Shown: one piece after another, positions 58,637-64,000 of the stretch
Layout of the letters: every line of letters starts with the position of its first letter
Position numbering within the stretch: the first letter of the stretch is position 1
NCBI RefSeq assembly: GCF_001649575.2
Contig: NC_051445.1
Span: forward strand, 27,391,088 to 27,455,087
Source: Kryptolebias marmoratus
Taxonomy: Eukaryota; Chordata; Actinopteri; Cyprinodontiformes; Rivulidae
Length of the DNA: 64,000 nt
Reading direction: 5' to 3'
Notes under the pieces: model-generated
Databases searched by the model: none
What the model was told of the DNA's origin: nothing
What the model saw: only the letters and a program-made list of their open reading frames with translations
Program-made: the position numbers and the translations under genes

Positions 58637-60697
58637 GTGTGCTTTCAGGCAGTGACAGACACGTGTGTGTGGTTACCTTTGTGAGCTATTTTAGCCATTA
58701 GAAGCAGCTTTAAAGCTGAACTGCAGTGTTTTGAAGCCAACATCAGTTGAAAAAAAAAATCATAAAATATGCTTATTGTAAAATAAAAAAAAAAATAAAT
58801 AATACTATTTTTTTTAATATCAAACCCTGAAGAAACCACTCGGATGTTTTCGGCTTTTTCCATGACCCCCCTGATGTGTGATGTTCTCAGAGCCATTGAG
58901 GTTCACAGCATTCATCAGTGAGTGGATGAATACAGCTACAATATAGTTCAGTTTGTTGGAATTATTTGTTCAAACCGGCCAGAAAATATCACAGGAGTTT
59001 CATTTTTTGGCTTCCCAAAAGATCCTCTTCCTCAGAATTGGATTCTTAAGCTCTGGTATGGGAATTACTAACAGAACTCGGGTTTGCATCACTTCAAGGA
59101 TGAGCACCACTCTGACCCTCATTATTGTGTGGGACTGGCTTCACGCCAAAAAAACAGCAGCAGTCCTAACTATTTTTAATCTTTAAAAAAGGCAAATGGA
59201 GAGAAGGACATCTCCACAGAGGAGACGAGCTACAGGAAGTTTTACTTCAAACATGAAGTGAACACGCGCCGTCATTAAAAGGTCTGAGCTGCTTACAGGC
59301 CGACAGCCTGAGATAAGTTTGTGATTCAGAGCAGTTTGTTATTGATTAAAAAATATAAACAATCCATGTGTGATTAAACAAATGTCATAGTCTGAAACTG
59401 CTATTGATTAGTTTACTCTGGTGTGAGAGATCATAAACACTATTCACAAGCACACTAATGTTGTTTACAAGCTAGCATCCAGTTAGCATTGGGTTAGTTT
59501 TAAGTTAGCAACGTTCGCTCTCTCCCGCCATCTTTATGTTGATTTGCAGTGTTGTGTGCTGATGTCATGACAATAATCTTGGGGTAATTGGTTCAGTTTT
59601 AGGTCAGAAAAACGGGTCCCTCCAATGTTGTATGTTTGATTAAATAACAATCATGAAAGGTCAATTTTTTGAGATTTGATTTCAGTTCACCTTTAAGATT
59701 TGTTTTGGTTTGGTCTTCTTTACACTTTTTGTCCTGTTTATACATCGAAACATCAGCATTTGGTCAGCCTAGATTCTTACAAAAGAAAGTCCCACATTAC
59801 TTTCGCACTTTAGAAAACAAAGGTGACACATGTTAGAAATTTGGGGAAGAGCTTTATTGGCAACCTTCAAAATATCTTTAGAAATTTTCTTGTATTATTT
59901 CTAATGTTCTGCTAAATTAAGTATTAAGTTTGTGAAACAGCCAACATTGCTGATGATCCACCTGGAAAAACGGCTACTTCCAAATAACAGTAGGTCTGAA
60001 ATAATTACTTTAAGGTGCAAAAGATGTCTGTCCTCAGAGAGAAAAGCATAATGTTTCACACAGCTTCTCTGCACAAACATACATCACCTCCGTACAAACA
60101 GCTTAGTTGGCCTCAATTAGCTATGTCCTTGATAACAAACGTGAGCTCCTCAAAGCCTCATTGACATAATGTGGTGGTTGTTTTTCCTCATTAAAATGTG
60201 AGTAAATTCACAAAGGGGCAAAAGGAAGCATGTGGTTTAATCCACATCCAACAGAACGGATATGAAGCTCAGCCTGCTGTGGCTGATGGGAAACTGTTAC
60301 TCTCTGATCAGGATTTGCCTTCTAAGCCAGCAGCACCGAGATACAGTGATGTGCAGGATAAAACTGTAAGATAATCAGGAGTTAAAGTCAAGCTCCTTAT
60401 CTGCCTCCATGTTAGACTTCATTTTTACCAATGTTAAAAAAATCTGTTAAGTTACAAGACAATGAGCTACTTTATCAGGCGACTGTAGACCTCACAAAAA
60501 GAAAGTATGTTTAATTCAATTTAAAAATAATACATTTGAATAAAAGAATATAAAAGCTAAAAGATAAATCTAGTTGTTGCCAAGGGAGATTTGCACCTCA
60601 AATGGTGCTACCACCTAAACAGATTTTCTATGCTTTGGTGCAGTTTGTCTGCATTAAAATGAAATATTATGCATGTATTTAGAGGAAAGAAAGCCCA
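58637..60697. other. Intron, nothing recognised
   Basis: No gene or repeat family identified. A segment at 60160-60330 is repeat-free and could be a conserved noncoding element. Confidence 0.45.
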
Positions 60698-60704
60698 TAC
60701 ACAC

Positions 60705-60769
<65 letters not shown>
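60698..60769. repeat. (AC)n(AT)n compound microsatellite
   Basis: About 10 AC units followed by about 25 AT units. Interrupted by the LTR that follows; the TA repeat resumes at 61519-61538. Confidence 0.95.
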
Positions 60770-60773
<4 letters not shown>

Positions 60774-61518
60774 GTAATGTGACCTTTTTGAATTATTGTG
60801 ATGTTTTGCTTTGGTGTTTCCAAGTTATTTACTTTGGTGTTTTGGAGTTGTTTGCTTCTTTATTAGTTCATTTTGGGTTATTTTAATTTGGGTTGCTGTG
60901 TTGCATGTTTTGCTAATTTTGTATTGTTTTTGAGGTGACGTTACCACCCACAGCCGGAAACGCCCACTTTGACAGCGCAGGTGTTCTTTATTAACAAAGT
61001 AGCGTGCAGACTGAGGAATCGGAGATAAAAGGGTGGCTGGACAGTTGAAGAGAAAGAGAGAAAAAGAGGGGTGCTGGATAGACGCAGGACGCAGGGCAGT
61101 GGAATGGAAGGACTGGAGGGTGTTGCAGAGGTTCGAACAGCCGGCTCGCCGTTGAGGATCGGATGACTGGCTGCTGTGGAGAAAGGGGGACTGGATTGTC
61201 GCCAAGATCTTCCACTAGAGAAGATCCCCCTGTTGGTTGCCGCGCAGGATCGGTCAGCTGGAGACGAGACGCAAGGAGCGTTGGAGGGAGGACACGCCCC
61301 CACCTCGTCTAGCTAAGACTCTGATTTTTAACTGTTCCACAGACTTATTTGTTGACTCTGCCGCCTACTACTGCACTGCATTTTATCCTTTTAACACCTG
61401 TTTTTTAAATACGGCATTTAATCTTTTTAACATGTCTTTTAAATAAATTATTGTCTCTAGTTTAAAGCCTGCCACATTTCCTGCAGCTTATTATATTAAA
61501 TTCACTACTCGGGTCTCA
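60770..61518 (+). mobile_element. Solo LTR (749 bp) inside a TA microsatellite
   Basis: Begins TGTGGTAATGTGACC and ends CGGGTCTCA, with TG/CA ends. It is bordered on both sides by TATATA sequence, so its target duplication is TATA-like and cannot be resolved. A GC-rich middle with GGAGATAAAAGGG (about 61019-61031) could be a promoter, and TTTTAAATAAATTA near 61445 is a poly(A) signal. No internal retroelement sequence adjoins it. It has no obvious relation to the gypsy-like LTR family in the window. Confidence 0.82.
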
Positions 61519-61538
61519 TATATATATATATATATATA

Positions 61539-63219
61539 ACTACGGGGATTAAGAGCATCTGCTTCTCAAAGACCAGCATCTCTGGAGAAGAAACTGAAGA
61601 AAAGGAGCAATCTGCTGCACTGCTGCCTCCACAAAAAGAAGGCAAGCATGTCAGTAAAATTAAATTCATCCTCTGTTTTTGATGAAAACAATTCAGTTTT
61701 TACTGTTTAACCTTCAGAATACAAAATCTCCTGAATTTAGAACATTTCAAACAGATAAAGCTTCACATTCAGAGCTTAACATTATCTAAAGTAATTAACT
61801 TGGGGAATAATTATTGTGGTGTGAATGACGCACAAAAAGTTGAGCAAAAACCATCTAATGTAAAAATTTTGCGAATGCTGGTCAGACTATGGTAAAAGGC
61901 TGAAATATTCTTCATCAGATTATTTTTTATGTTTAGTTGCATCTAATTCTTTGTGGTATTAAAAGAGAAATAGCATTATCTTCCAAGGGTTGATATCCAG
62001 GATTTTTGCAGGCAAAAAGAAAACTACAAACTACATGATTATGGCCTTCAAAGTAGTCTGAAGAAAATACAAAACATTCTTGCCTCGGCAGAAGATGTTC
62101 TAACAGATGAAATCCATTAGGCTGACCAGAGAACTGTGAAAACTAGAGAAAACTTTAGGAGCATTTTACTCTGTTCATTGTCACTGCCAGAGAGACTTCA
62201 CCTCTAAAGGTTCATTACCAAAAGCACTTCTTCCCTTTTACCAATTCTTTATCTGTAACCCATTGTCCATTGTCTTATCTACTGAAGGTTCTGCCATCTC
62301 TTAGTGTTCATCCCACCTCCTCCCCTGTTGACACGCTGCCCCTTCTCTCATGTTTACCCCAACCAGAACCACAAGCCTCAGCTGTTAGTATTCCTGCTGC
62401 CAAGGCTAGGGACCCCTGGGGGCCCTGGCAGCCACACACCCCCATCAACACACACACACACAGTATAGACCTTTATCATCTGGCGTCCCTGAGGCCAAGT
62501 CTGATTCTGGGTTTGGAGTGTGTTTGTTGATGAGCTGCAACCTTAGCGACAGAATAATAGGCCAGGGATTTTCATTTTTTCTCATTTGGTATTTTGTCCA
62601 TTATTTCCCCTCCTGCTCATTTCCCTCGCAGTAATGTTTCTACACTAATACAAGGTTTGCATTATTGATGAAGCTGCCTCCCACCTCCTCATCTTCCCAT
62701 CTGTCTGGGGTGAGGGATAAAGGGGTGGAAGGGTGGGGAGATGGATGGGTAAGAGAGAGGGAGGATAGGAGTGGATAAATACAGGTGTGTAGGACCAATA
62801 GCACAAGATGGATGAACATGTGAGTAGATGTGTGTGTGTCCTGCTTGAGCAAGAGTTTAACTCCAATGGTCTCTATATTGGATGCTGCCGTGGATGTGAA
62901 GCTGAAGTGAGGACTATGATTGTCTTCAGTACTTAAACTGGTAAGTACTGAAGAACTGTAATTGCCAAATTCTGGAAATTCATAGTGTCAGACATTTTAC
63001 TGCAGCCATACAAAAAAAAACAAGTAAATACCACTGAAAGATGAATTTGATCAAACGCATGCAAAAAAGAGAATACAAAATAGAGAAACAAAAATCACAG
63101 AGAAAAATGCATCATGCAGCAAAAAATCCCACGACCTAGGACTGATGAACAGCTAGAACTCTACATCAAACAAGAATAAGACAACATTCCCTCCAAAATA
63201 CCCAGCAGCTGCTCTCCTC
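61539..63219. other. Intron, nothing recognised
   Basis: No gene recognised. The part 62270-62530 is C-rich with a short CA run. Confidence 0.5.
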
Positions 63220-63500
63220 AGTTCCTAGACCTGTTCCTACATTCACTAATCAGACCAGCTACATTCACTTGTTCCTCATCTCCCAACAACTTATTCCCCT
63301 GGTTCTCATTCACTCATCAGTCTGTCATACTGTTTGTTTGCCTGCCTTTTCCCTGCGAGCTCCTTGTTGTTTTGTCACTTTTGTATTTGCCTGCTGCACT
63401 GTCAGCTTTTAGTTTTTGTTATTAGGATTCTTTTTTTGTGCACCAAAGACCTTGAGTCCAATTCTGCATCCGTGTATCCTATTTAACCAATCCTGACATT
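63220..63500 (+). mobile_element. Diverged gypsy-like LTR remnant
   Basis: It retains GCCTGCTGCACTGTCAGC, TTGAGTCCAATTCTGCATCC and ends AACCAATCCTGACA, matching the layout of the LTRs at 18.3 and 31.3 kb. The 5' end is not certain. Confidence 0.55.
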
Positions 63501-63998
<498 letters not shown>

Positions 63999-64000
63999 CA

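Overview
The window is eukaryotic, AT-rich and full of transposons, with the repeat set of a ray-finned (teleost) fish: Tc1-like, hAT, pogo and TTAA-flanked DNA elements, Ty3/gypsy-type LTRs, L1, L2-like and RTE/Rex3-like LINEs, and GATG microsatellite tails. The species cannot be fixed from the sequence alone.

The host gene is a single locus on the minus strand. Five exons, with matching phases and GT/AG splice sites, encode consecutive parts of a protein kinase domain from the HRD catalytic loop to the late C-lobe. The residues match CDK14 (PFTAIRE kinase 1, PFTK1). In transcript order the exons lie at 63833-63956, 43327-43447, 35091-35184, 10842-10905 and 5127-5175. Together they give 452 nt of continuous reading frame. 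The 5' exons (N-terminus, ATP-binding lobe, PFTAIRE helix) lie beyond base 64000 and the 3' exons lie before base 1. The introns in the window are about 20.4, 8.1, 24.2 and 5.7 kb.

Almost everything else is intron filled with mobile DNA. From left to right the main items are: a Tc1-like remnant (4.0-4.5 kb); a dead hAT element with matching 8-bp target duplications and a foldback MITE inside it (11.9-14.4 kb); a solo LTR with a 5-bp duplication (18.3-18.8 kb); an L1 ORF1 with one nonsense codon, between assembly gaps (20.2-21.6 kb); an RTE/Rex3-like LINE split by a gypsy-type LTR fragment (26.1-29.2 kb); a decayed L2-like LINE (38.4-39.7 kb); the N-terminal half of a Tc1-like transposase (45.4-45.8 kb); a complete, apparently intact three-exon hAT element with perfect 8-bp duplications and Tol2-like ends (48.27-52.33 kb) inside a large inverted-repeat structure (48.0-54.4 kb); a deleted pogo element with TA duplications (54.7-55.6 kb); and a 749-bp solo LTR inserted in a TA microsatellite (60.8-61.5 kb). 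Two dispersed repeat families that I cannot classify recur several times.

I saw no convincing second host gene, tRNA, rRNA, CRISPR array or bacterial-type system. The most notable feature is the intact hAT element and the nested inverted repeat around it. The two unclassified families are the best candidates for something poorly described.
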